From assembly GCA_905207705.1 (NCBI GenBank), contig CAJLMA010000006.1, positions 1 to 64,000 of the forward strand: DNA of 64,000 nucleotides, read 5' to 3'. The stretch's first letter is position 1. Each line of letters starts with the position of its first letter. A model generated the notes under the pieces. That model saw only the letters and a program-made list of their open reading frames with translations, made no database searches and was not told the origin of the DNA. Shown here piece by piece: positions 35,580 through 43,900 of the stretch. The translations under genes and the position numbers were made by a program. Source of the stretch: an uncultured Prevotellaceae bacterium (lineage in GTDB: Bacteria; Bacteroidota; Bacteroidia; Bacteroidales; Muribaculaceae).

Positions 35580-36737
35580 TTACAGTATTTCGTTATAAAT
35601 TTTCTTTATCGAGTTGCCGTATTTTTCTTCGGTAAAATGCCCTACTGCAAAATCCCATGCACGTTGAATCAAGCCACTCATATCCTCTGAAACGACTTTC
35701 CGCATCAGGCTCGCGCACTCTTCCACATTGTCAAACAAAAATCCATTTTGCCCATCAAAAACAATTTCCAATGTCCCTCCTGAATAACTACTAGCTATAA
35801 CAGGGCATCCGTAAAACATTGCCTCAACCGTTACTCGCCCAAGTCCTTCACTTTCACTGCACATCAAGAATCCGGCAGCTTCTTTGAAATAAGGAACTAT
35901 GTCGGATTGATAACCTATAAAATCTACAGCCTTTTCTATATTAAACCTCGTTAAATCGCCACGCAATTTGGACATCAGCACATCATCGATCGTCTCACCT
36001 GCAAGAACCAGTTTATATCCTTTAATAGCTAATCCTGACTTCGCAAAGGCTTCAATGGCAAATGAAACTCCTTTGGACTCGCATAAAATTGCAGAGCAAA
36101 AGAAAAAATATTTTCCTTTCCCCTTGGCGCTAACCTGTTCAACTTCATTAATACTTTTAACAGCATCCCACAATACATGTCCGTTTGGCTTGCCATTCAT
36201 TCCGAAATGCTGCGACACGGCATCGGTTATGCTAATGACAGCATCGGCTTCTGCAACTTTCTTTCGGAATCTTTCTATCCCCATCATCGGCATCAATCCA
36301 GTATTCAAGGCTTGGAATTCCCTCAAATGCCACACATGCTTTATTCCTTTTCTCCTTGCAAGACTGGCTCCTATGGTAAAAACGCCACTGTTGGAATGCA
36401 CTATCTGTATATTATAGTCATCGACTATCTTACAAAGCATTGAGACTGCATGCCTATTATGGTTCATTATTATAAGCTTCCTGACAAAACGCCTAAGAAT
36501 ACTCACAAATGATTTCGTGTGAAGTTCCGGCAAGCTCGTGAAATCAAAAGGCACCACCTTGCATTCAATTCCTCTGCTTTTAAATAAGTCATAAACAATC
36601 CCTTTATCAGGGAACACAACAATAGGGCGCACAGCATCAGCTTCTGAATGAATAAGATTCAGTAACGACAATGCGGCTCCTCCACAGTGCGCAGGAGTGT
36701 GACATATATACAATACATTGATTTTACCTGTGTTCAT
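35580..36737 (-). CDS. GT4-type glycosyltransferase
   Basis: A 385-residue GT-B glycosyltransferase. Acceptor loop HTPAHCGGAALSLLN, HLREFQAL, KGKYFFFCSAILCESKGV in the donor domain, and MCSESEGLGRVTVEAMFYGCPVI with the E-x7-E motif. Codon use is AT-richer than in the export genes, common within repeat-unit cassettes exchanged between strains. Confidence 0.9.
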   Translation of the reverse strand: MNTGKINVLYICHTPAHCGGAALSLLNLIHSEADAVRPIVVFPDKGIVYDLFKSRGIECKVVPFDFTSLPELHTKSFVSILRRFVRKLIIMNHNRHAVSMLCKIVDDYNIQIVHSNSGVFTIGASLARRKGIKHVWHLREFQALNTGLMPMMGIERFRKKVAEADAVISITDAVSQHFGMNGKPNGHVLWDAVKSINEVEQVSAKGKGKYFFFCSAILCESKGVSFAIEAFAKSGLAIKGYKLVLAGETIDDVLMSKLRGDLTRFNIEKAVDFIGYQSDIVPYFKEAAGFLMCSESEGLGRVTVEAMFYGCPVIASSYSGGTLEIVFDGQNGFLFDNVEECASLMRKVVSEDMSGLIQRAWDFAVGHFTEEKYGNSIKKIYNEIL

Positions 36738-36779
36738 GCATATAAATTGTTAATGCTTCAGTTGATAATTTTATGCTAC

Positions 36780-37931
36780 TTAATTTAAAGCTCTATTAAG
36801 GAAATCAAGGCTCTCTTTGCGCCAATTGTCAAGTTTCAAGTCGATTGCAGCATAATCAGGTGCAGTCATCAAAATATCCTTGCGACACTCAAATTCTTCA
36901 AGCGAGCAAACCAGCCTGTCTTGCAATCCAAGACGGCCAAGCAACGAGATGAACCTGTCCAAGCCACGCTCTCTGTTACCTATAGCAACAAATTTTTTCT
37001 TGAATATAATTGAGAACACACAGCCGTGAAACGAATCGGTCACTACTAAATCGGCGTTGTCAATTGCTGCAAGCCATTGCGAAATCGATACAGACTTTGG
37101 ATTTTCGCATCGATTCCTAAATGGGAACAAAAGTATCCTTGTATATATCGAACCGACTTTATTAGTCACATCATTGATAATATTCTGTTTTTCGGCCGTT
37201 TCATCCAATATATAGCTCACAACACCCGATTTCTTTACATCCTCTTTCTTGACAAGCGCACGATAATACCCGGCATCCATCAACAACGTAGGGTCAAGCG
37301 CCAATCGGGCATCAAGGCCAAAAATCTCTTTCATCAACTTAACACCTGACTCTTCGCGCACCGATATTGCGTCGAACCGGCGAGCCAGCTTGACACATTC
37401 ATCCAAATTGGATGATATCGGATCATGTTCAGTTCCAAACGATGCAGCATAAGCTATTTTCCTCGCTCTGCAACCATCAGGAAGGAATCCAAGGAAATAA
37501 TCTGTTATGCAAGATGAAAACTTTTCGCGCCACACTTGGTCGCTACCCACGATGAAACAGTCGAATTGTTGTTTCTTCGCATACTTGGCAACTGCCTCGG
37601 AACTTCGTAATGGCCTTGATTGCCGTATTTCATTATCGATAAACGCGCTCAACTCACTGCAATCAAATGTCCACCCTTTGTCAAGAGTGTAATTCTCATA
37701 GAATGGATTGGAAATATTGACATTCTTGTTGCCGAGCAAATATCGACGTATCACGCACTTAATAAGGCTCAAGAATCGGTATGCAATCAATCCGACAGGC
37801 GGATAGGCAGGCTGCCGGTTAATAATCTCCGGCTCATGCCCCATCGACTTCAACAGCGTCTGCAACGCATGAGCCTGCAAGATGCCGCCGTAATTATTGC
37901 TTAACGGCTGTGTCAATATGCCAATTTTCAT
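36780..37931 (-). CDS. Polysaccharide pyruvyl transferase family protein
   Basis: A 383-residue protein of the polysaccharide pyruvyl transferase family, which adds ketal pyruvate from PEP to glycans; some members may do other transfers. Visible motifs: MKIGILTQPLSNNYGGILQAHAL, IVGSDQVWR, LDPTLLMDAGYY and VTDSFHGCVFSIIF. The last carries the conserved DSFHG signature. It overlaps the F420-hydrogenase-beta-like gene by 4 bp; the two families are often neighbours in Bacteroidetes polysaccharide loci. Confidence 0.9.
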   Translation of the reverse strand: MKIGILTQPLSNNYGGILQAHALQTLLKSMGHEPEIINRQPAYPPVGLIAYRFLSLIKCVIRRYLLGNKNVNISNPFYENYTLDKGWTFDCSELSAFIDNEIRQSRPLRSSEAVAKYAKKQQFDCFIVGSDQVWREKFSSCITDYFLGFLPDGCRARKIAYAASFGTEHDPISSNLDECVKLARRFDAISVREESGVKLMKEIFGLDARLALDPTLLMDAGYYRALVKKEDVKKSGVVSYILDETAEKQNIINDVTNKVGSIYTRILLFPFRNRCENPKSVSISQWLAAIDNADLVVTDSFHGCVFSIIFKKKFVAIGNRERGLDRFISLLGRLGLQDRLVCSLEEFECRKDILMTAPDYAAIDLKLDNWRKESLDFLNRALN

Positions 37932-39085
37932 AATCCGATTTTCCTGTAAACAAGGCGGCGTAATCTCTTTGCCACTGCCGTGCTTGTCGTGTCGTTCAAC
38001 GCACGATGGAAACTTCCAGTTTTCATGAACCGCTTGAAGAAATAATCCCTGTACACAGGCTTCTTTACCGAACTTATTATAGCTTGATTATTGCGCAATG
38101 CAGCATCAAAAGATGTCGGGCGGCTATTACAATCCAGTTTGCCGAGCAAATCTTTTCCTTTTTCGGTGTAAGCGATTACGACACTTGCTCCTGTATCATC
38201 ATCAAAACCGGGTAAAACCTTTCCTATTCCCCAATAATCACCTATCGTCAAGTCACTGCCCGACATCCCGGCCTTAGCTTGGCAGCCGAAACATGACGGT
38301 CGCAAGCTCAAGTCGGTCAAAAAAGCCTGCATATATGTATTTTTACCGAAAGTGGATGATATTTCTTGCATATCCGTGGACTTGCCCGAAGTCAAGCATA
38401 TGGTCATGCTGAATTTTCTCCATCCTTGCCGCTTGTCCCTGAAATTCACCGAATCGACCTTGCAATCGGTCGATTCTCTTGTAATTGTCTCGTCAAGATA
38501 CTTTTGCCAGACCTTAGGACTCGGCACACCGTGGCAAATCACATCCACGGCAAGGAGATTATCATAATCTTTCCTCAAAAAGTTCTTCAATCCCATTATC
38601 TGGCAAGGAGTGCCGGTAAACAGCACCAAGCGACCCGTATCAAGAATACGCTTCGCCCTGACATAGCAATCTCTCATGTCGCTTTGCAGGTACTTCGACC
38701 CTCGAAATGCCGCAAGGTCGTCGACAGTCTCTACACAATCGTGCACGGTATTCCAGTTTTCATCAAAACGAACACCAAAAACCACACCTTGCTGCTTAAT
38801 CACCGCCTCTGCAAGCATGGTAAAAATGCCTCCCGACGAGCTTGCAAGCCTCATTGGCACATCCTCGCTCTTGGCGGCAACCACTTCAATTGGTTCCCGG
38901 CGAGGAGAATGATGCAAGTACTGGCACACTTTTTCGCACAACCCACAATCGATGCACGACATCTCATCTACAACAGGATAGAAGAAACCTTCTTCATCTT
39001 GCTGCATTGAGATGCACTGCTTGGGGCAAACAGCCATGCAAGCCGTGCAGCCGCAACATTTTGACTTGTCGGTAATATTAATCAT
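37928..39085 (-). CDS. Ferredoxin / F420-hydrogenase beta-subunit-like protein
   Basis: A 385-residue protein with an N-terminal 2x[4Fe-4S] ferredoxin domain (CCGCTACMAVCP and CIDCGLCEKVC) joined to the FrhB N- and C-terminal domains. The latter include SSGGIFTMLAEAV, FTGTPCQIMGLKNFL and CFGCQAKAGMSGSDLTIGDYWG. Such proteins sit next to pyruvyl transferases in polysaccharide operons; the reaction is unknown but a reductive step on a sugar is suspected. ATG 39085 overlaps the flippase stop by 4 bp (ATGA) and is preferred to a GTG two codons upstream. Confidence 0.9.
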   Translation of the reverse strand: MINITDKSKCCGCTACMAVCPKQCISMQQDEEGFFYPVVDEMSCIDCGLCEKVCQYLHHSPRREPIEVVAAKSEDVPMRLASSSGGIFTMLAEAVIKQQGVVFGVRFDENWNTVHDCVETVDDLAAFRGSKYLQSDMRDCYVRAKRILDTGRLVLFTGTPCQIMGLKNFLRKDYDNLLAVDVICHGVPSPKVWQKYLDETITRESTDCKVDSVNFRDKRQGWRKFSMTICLTSGKSTDMQEISSTFGKNTYMQAFLTDLSLRPSCFGCQAKAGMSGSDLTIGDYWGIGKVLPGFDDDTGASVVIAYTEKGKDLLGKLDCNSRPTSFDAALRNNQAIISSVKKPVYRDYFFKRFMKTGSFHRALNDTTSTAVAKRLRRLVYRKIGL

Positions 39086-40632
39086 CGGCACAAAAATCTT
39101 TCTTTTATGGTCACTGCCTTCTGATGGATAAAACGCCTCTCGTTCTTAGTGCAGCCTAAAAAATACACTGAAGCAAGGCTGCACATGATGCATATGGCGC
39201 ATACAAGCAGGAAGTGGTTCCAATTTTCACCTTTGTCCGTCAAAGATACGAAAAACATAGGCATGATTGCAGCCGTTACCGTAACCATCAAGACATTGCC
39301 GCAAACTTTCTTCAAGAATCCTAATACAGGCAATCCCGCCATCTTGTGCAGGAACAACAACCGTAACATCAAGCAGCACACGGAAACGCACAGAGCCACC
39401 GCCAATGTCGATTCTGGAGGACAGCCGGCTTTAAGGCACACATATGACAATGGAAAGTTCATCATCAGCATCCCGCCGACTACAAGCTGGTAGTTGCGAA
39501 TTTTACCGGTGGCATTCTGCAAAGTTATCAATGTGTTGGACAATATATCACACATCGACAATATCAGCACCAGCCGCACGAAACTGACAGTATGCTCGGG
39601 ATATTGCTTCAACCATATCGTCAATATGAATTCTGTTTCAAATAATATGGGCAATGCAAAGATAAACAAGACATAGAATGAAAACCTCGAACCACGTTCT
39701 ACAAGCGAGAACATATATTCGCGATCATCCGAAGCATACGACTTAATAATCTGTGGATTCAATGCCGTCATGAAATTTCCTGCAAATGTGCTGACAGCCG
39801 TGTTGACAGAAATTGCTATCCCTCGTGCGGCATTGATGACAGGCCCCATGAAAAGATTCAACAATATATTAACTCCCTGATCTTTCAAAAGCCCGGCAGT
39901 GCAACCAATGAAATTCCATCCGGCAAAAGAACTCATTTCTTTCCATACACGCTTGTCAAGGCTCAAGCGAAACTGGCATTCATCGAAGTTACGCCGACAA
40001 TACAGCGTATAAACTCCTTGTAAAGAAATACTTACAGCCACAATCAATATCGAATAAACGATAAGGCGATCGAAAGGTAATCCGGAATAGGCGATGAACA
40101 GCACGATAAACAGGCGCAACACGACATCTGTCATGCCTATATAAGCAAAAGCCGTCATGCGCTCATGCGACACTATCGATGCATTAAACGGCACACCTGT
40201 TAACGACACCATAAAGCTCAACACTGTAGCTTGAAACACCCAATTGGCCGCATAAAGGCGTTCGGCAGGAATTGTCATTTGCGTGTTGAGAAACCATAAC
40301 CCTATCGTTTCGGCAGCAACAAAGACAACTCCGGCCAAGGCCACATGAATCACCAACGAAGTTGAAAAAATCCTCTTCAGTCGCTCCATGTCATCACGCC
40401 CCAACTCAAACGTAAGGAAACGGGTGACCGACGAGGACAATGATGAAGTTATAAGCGAGAACATCGCCGTCAATCCTCCAACAACATTGTATATGCCAAA
40501 ATCTTCCACGCCGAGGGCATTGAGGATGACCCTTGATGTGTAGAGCGACACAAGCATGCTAAAGAGCGTGCGCGCATACAGCATGAGCGCATTTTTGGCT
40601 ATACGTCGTGTATTTTCAGCGTGTGAAGTCAT
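39082..40632 (-). CDS. Polysaccharide flippase (Wzx-like, MOP superfamily)
   Basis: A 516-residue membrane protein with about 12-14 helices, of the oligosaccharide flippase type. The opening NALMLYARTLFSMLVSLYTSRVIL and LGVEDFGIYNVVGGL are characteristic of Bacteroidetes Wzx proteins. Expected to move the lipid-linked repeat unit across the inner membrane before polymerisation. It is the first structural gene after the antiterminator, 69 bp downstream of it. Confidence 0.92.
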   Translation of the reverse strand: MTSHAENTRRIAKNALMLYARTLFSMLVSLYTSRVILNALGVEDFGIYNVVGGLTAMFSLITSSLSSSVTRFLTFELGRDDMERLKRIFSTSLVIHVALAGVVFVAAETIGLWFLNTQMTIPAERLYAANWVFQATVLSFMVSLTGVPFNASIVSHERMTAFAYIGMTDVVLRLFIVLFIAYSGLPFDRLIVYSILIVAVSISLQGVYTLYCRRNFDECQFRLSLDKRVWKEMSSFAGWNFIGCTAGLLKDQGVNILLNLFMGPVINAARGIAISVNTAVSTFAGNFMTALNPQIIKSYASDDREYMFSLVERGSRFSFYVLFIFALPILFETEFILTIWLKQYPEHTVSFVRLVLILSMCDILSNTLITLQNATGKIRNYQLVVGGMLMMNFPLSYVCLKAGCPPESTLAVALCVSVCCLMLRLLFLHKMAGLPVLGFLKKVCGNVLMVTVTAAIMPMFFVSLTDKGENWNHFLLVCAICIMCSLASVYFLGCTKNERRFIHQKAVTIKERFLCR

Positions 40633-40701
40633 TATTCTTCATCGGTTGGATTGCCATGATAGATGGCGTCTCCTGAAATGCAATGTTAATTATACTATTT
40701 T

Positions 40702-41784
40702 TTATCCTTTAACACTCTTGGGAATATCCCCTACCTGAAGGAAAGGAAACAATTCATGCAGCTGCTTCAACCGTGACAGCACATGCAGCCTCATCTGCAA
40801 AGTTATCGCTTCATCATTAATTATCGACATAAGCAACCGTCCAAATGCACGGCACACGATGTCTATCTCATATAGATTGTCTATTCCTATTACACTTTCT
40901 GCATACACAGGGCGCAAATTGTATCCGGCGACTTCAATCGCAGCAAGAGCCATGTCGGCCGCCTCGTCACGCTTGCCGGCCTTGGCCAGGCCTTCGGCCG
41001 TGGATTCCCAAGTCAAGAGAATCTTGGCTATCGCCATCACATCGAGCTGGCTTTCGGGGACAAAAATGTACTCCGCCAACTCTGCAGCCTTAGCCGAATA
41101 TCGAGGACTTTGCGCATCTTCCCCGACAGGTTGCAAAAGTTTCTTGCGATTGAGCGCATAATCTTCGAGGTTCTCAAAACTGTCTTTGTGGATACCGTTT
41201 ATAGCCACAGCCATACCACCCATCGACAAAATGAAGCAGCGGTCGCGGTTGATTCTAATCCTGTATCCAACAAACCCTTCAAGAATTCCGGAGGTTATGC
41301 ACACCGGCGTGTTGCCCGACGAATAATAACCGTACTCATGTGGAAGAAAACGAATGCGCGTAGGCTCGATCAATGCCATCTGCATGAACGGCTGCATCAC
41401 GCTGTCGCTTATCACAGCAGGCTTGCCGGTGCTGTAATCCTTTGCAAGATACAAGCCGATGAAATTCTCTTTCAGAAAGTTTTGAATCTCGGCCACATCA
41501 CCCTGAACGAAAAGCAGCCCCGATATAGTCGGGCGTTCATCCTTGCAGACACCTTTGTCGGCACGCTTGTAAACAATACTTTTGTGGATGAATGTGCGGA
41601 AACGAGTTTGAAGCCGATTGTCTATGACATTTACTTTGGTGCGATGCGCAAACAGATAACTCCAATTTGAGACCTGTTTCGGATTTGGCAAAACTTCCTT
41701 TTTCGAGTCAAATTGCGCATTTACCTCGATCATTTGTTTGCCATCCGTGGCATTAGTTTGGAAGTCTGTACTATCCAGTGACAT
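40702..41784 (-). CDS. UpxY-like NusG-family transcription antiterminator
   Basis: A 360-residue regulator. Residues about 35-150 resemble the NusG N-terminal domain (SNWSYLFAHRTKVNVIDNRL, RPTISGLLFVQGD). Residues about 155-215 resemble a KOW-type domain (ITSGILEGFVGYRIRI, FILSMGGMAVAINGIHKDSFE). A helical C-terminal extension of about 140 residues follows. In Bacteroides, UpxY proteins encoded first in each capsule operon prevent premature termination of their own operon. First-gene position and long downstream operon fit this role. ATG 41784 is chosen over a TTG at 41793. A UpxZ-like partner is not seen. Confidence 0.8.
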   Translation of the reverse strand: MSLDSTDFQTNATDGKQMIEVNAQFDSKKEVLPNPKQVSNWSYLFAHRTKVNVIDNRLQTRFRTFIHKSIVYKRADKGVCKDERPTISGLLFVQGDVAEIQNFLKENFIGLYLAKDYSTGKPAVISDSVMQPFMQMALIEPTRIRFLPHEYGYYSSGNTPVCITSGILEGFVGYRIRINRDRCFILSMGGMAVAINGIHKDSFENLEDYALNRKKLLQPVGEDAQSPRYSAKAAELAEYIFVPESQLDVMAIAKILLTWESTAEGLAKAGKRDEAADMALAAIEVAGYNLRPVYAESVIGIDNLYEIDIVCRAFGRLLMSIINDEAITLQMRLHVLSRLKQLHELFPFLQVGDIPKSVKG

Positions 41785-41899
41785 CGACACCAATCTAATA
41801 TATGTCAGTACTTTTTACATAAAAGGAAATACGTTCATTTTCCCTTATAAAACTACTAAACTTGTCAATCATATATAAAAGCCTGCAAAAATAAAACGT

Positions 41900-42146
41900 C
41901 TCTTCCCAAGAGATGTTTATTCCTGTTGTATGTAGTTGTATATCAGAGTGTTTATTTTTGACTAAAATCAATGTTTTTCAATTTGCAAAGTTGTTTATAA
42001 CATGGAAATTGAAAGTGCGAAGATAAGACGTGTCAATTTTTTTGGACTGGATTCCAGAGGGTTTACATGGATTTTTTTGTAATTTTGCAAATGAAAAATA
42101 ACTCTTGGGAAGAGAGATTCTCGTCGTGCCAATCTCTTGGGAAGAG
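41900..42146. repeat. Inverted repeats bounding a candidate invertible promoter
   Basis: CTCTTCCCAAGAG at 41900-41912 is repeated in inverse orientation, CTCTTGGGAAGAG, at 42102-42114 and again at 42134-42146. Each copy is itself a 5-bp-arm palindrome with a CCC or GGG centre that defines orientation. The enclosed segment is 189 or 221 bp and lies about 115 bp upstream of the antiterminator start. Segments of this size, with inverted repeats and a promoter, are inverted by serine or tyrosine recombinases upstream of Bacteroides capsule operons. The repeats might instead be operators. Confidence 0.6.
42080..42087 (+). promoter_or_regulatory. Outward-facing -7 box inside the repeat-bounded segment
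   Basis: TAATTTTG matches TAnnTTTG. It points right, away from the polysaccharide operon, in this orientation; inversion of the segment would point it at the antiterminator. No good -33 box is seen 19-21 bp upstream. A second, minus-strand TATTTTTG (41893-41886) lies outside the segment and could give fixed transcription. The rest of 41785-42419 holds no convincing gene. Confidence 0.4.
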
Positions 42147-42419
42147 TAATTTACAATTGAAGCTCTGTAAGCTTAACCATTTTTAACCAGTGATTGAGAA
42201 GCCATCATGAATCTTCCATAAAATCAAAAAGAGATTCCAAGCCTTATGAGAAGAATAGTATGGATAAAACCATGAAAAACACATTAGCAAAGCATGGCCT
42301 TGCGACAATCGCCGACGCTTTGCGATATTTAGAATCTAAACTCGAATCGCCGAATATGAAACAATCATATCGGCGATTTTTCATCATCATGAACGACATC
42401 AACTCCAATTGCATACCCG

Positions 42420-43010
42420 TCACAAGGTTCGATAATATGCTTCATTGGCGCATTCGAGCAATTGCCTATCCCCTTTGCTATCACCATAAACAATGAGATA
42501 GCATGATTCAAGGCACGGAACTTCCATTTGCAGCCGGGCAACTTTCTCCGCTCCATGACAATTCTTGTTCTTGAAACGCCCTGTCAAGATGCCTCGATCA
42601 TCAACCTCGGCTTCGGTCGACAATACGACTTTGATACCAAGGTCGTCGGCAAACGGCTTGATCCAATTATGAATACTCGCACTGGCTATCAGCACCTTGT
42701 CACATTCTTTTAATCGATCGGATACGGCGATCCTTGCCTTTGGCCGGATAAGCGACAAGCCTTTTTTCTTAAAGAAACCGGCACACGACTTATTGAAATC
42801 GTCCAGCGACATACCTTTGAAAAAATGTCCGAACAGGCGTTGCTTGATTTTCCAATTAGGGTAAAGTCCAAACTTATAAGCCACCAGCCACGGCAAATAC
42901 ATGAACAATGCCACACACAATGGCACCAAACCTTTGGCGTATGATATAAACTCGATAAAAGTGTCACGGGTCGTAATAGTCCCGTCAAAATCAAATACCA
43001 CGACTTTCAT
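42420..43010 (-). CDS. HAD-IB family phosphatase
   Basis: A 196-residue haloacid-dehalogenase phosphatase of subfamily IB. It has motif I VFDFDGTITTRDT, motif II IASASIHNWI, and motif III/IV YGDSKGDRQLLECANEAYY; all catalytic aspartates are present. ATG 43010 gives the family start and lies 5 bp after the UbiA-like gene. In this position it probably dephosphorylates the phosphoribosyl product of the UbiA-type enzyme (decaprenyl-phosphoryl-5-phosphoribose to decaprenyl-phosphoryl-ribose), as inferred from pairing. Confidence 0.88.
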   Translation of the reverse strand: MKVVVFDFDGTITTRDTFIEFISYAKGLVPLCVALFMYLPWLVAYKFGLYPNWKIKQRLFGHFFKGMSLDDFNKSCAGFFKKKGLSLIRPKARIAVSDRLKECDKVLIASASIHNWIKPFADDLGIKVVLSTEAEVDDRGILTGRFKNKNCHGAEKVARLQMEVPCLESCYLIVYGDSKGDRQLLECANEAYYRTL

Positions 43011-43015
43011 GACTT

Positions 43016-43897
43016 TCAGAAATAAATAATCACAATAAAAGCGACAACCCATCCTGCAATGCAAGCTTGGATAAACCTGTCACACACCAACACTTTGGTG
43101 GGACTGCCACTGTTCCTTTCCACGACAGTCAATTGCAAGTAACGCAAAACCCCGGCGAGCACAAAAACGATAGTCAAATAAAGATTGCTCGTCCCCATCC
43201 TGCCGACCACGTCGGAAGAAACGGTGTACATAATATAGCAGACGATCGTTATGACACCGACCATCGTTATTGCCATGTTCATGAACTCCATGTTATAGCT
43301 GGCAATGTTGAAACGCATCTTTTCCCCTGTTTGTTCGTAAATAAGCACGTCATCGCGCCTTTTGGCAAACGACAGGAAAAGCGCGAGCAAGAACGTCATC
43401 AATATGATCCACGGCGACACCCATACGCCTGTTGCCACGCCACCGGCAAGGACGCGCAACACAAATCCCACGGAGACCACGAAAACATCCACAAGCGCAA
43501 TGCGCTTCAACCAAAAGCAATAAGCAAGATTAAGCATGAAGTAAATGCCCACGTTAGCCAAAACCGCCGGTCTTACGGCAGGTCCCAATAATAATGAAAC
43601 AAGCACGGCCAATACAGGCGACAACACCATCACGCAATAGCCCACTTTCACTGGTACCTTCCCCGAAGCTATGGGCCGCTTGCATTTGACCGGGTGGCGT
43701 CGATCAGACTCAACGTCGCGAATGTCATTGAGGCAGTAAATGGAACCTGCCACGAACCCATACATAACAAATGTTGCTACCGCCCCTTCAAGGCAGGAAA
43801 TATCGCCCAGCCTGCCGTCAAAGAATATGGGCAGGAACACAAATATGTTCTTAAGCCATTGCTGTGGGCGAACCAGCAGTATTACATCCAATATCAT
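43016..43897 (-). CDS. UbiA-type polyprenyl-phosphate phosphoribosyltransferase
   Basis: A 293-residue integral membrane prenyltransferase-fold protein, closest in look to decaprenyl-phosphate 5-phosphoribosyltransferase. RPQQWLKNIFVFLPIFF opens the protein; NDIRDVESDRRHP is the first Asp-rich Mg site, and SFAKRRDD the second. About nine helices. The family transfers phosphoribose from PRPP to a polyprenyl phosphate, the first step toward ribose or arabinofuranose donors for cell-envelope glycans. The linked HAD phosphatase supports this; no DprE1/DprE2 epimerase is in the window. Confidence 0.85.
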   Translation of the reverse strand: MILDVILLVRPQQWLKNIFVFLPIFFDGRLGDISCLEGAVATFVMYGFVAGSIYCLNDIRDVESDRRHPVKCKRPIASGKVPVKVGYCVMVLSPVLAVLVSLLLGPAVRPAVLANVGIYFMLNLAYCFWLKRIALVDVFVVSVGFVLRVLAGGVATGVWVSPWIILMTFLLALFLSFAKRRDDVLIYEQTGEKMRFNIASYNMEFMNMAITMVGVITIVCYIMYTVSSDVVGRMGTSNLYLTIVFVLAGVLRYLQLTVVERNSGSPTKVLVCDRFIQACIAGWVVAFIVIIYF

Positions 43898-43900
43898 AAC

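Noticed and set aside
42120..42190. CRISPR-like or direct-repeat array near the 13-bp repeats
   Set aside because: Only three copies, mixed orientation and irregular spacing; no cas genes in the window.
42194..42496. 100-codon plus-strand ORF to the right of the invertible segment
   Set aside because: Codon use is plausible in the middle (AKHGLATIADALRYLESKLE), but it runs 77 bp antisense into the conserved C-terminus of the HAD phosphatase and matches nothing known. It could be a truncated gene; too weak to list as a feature.
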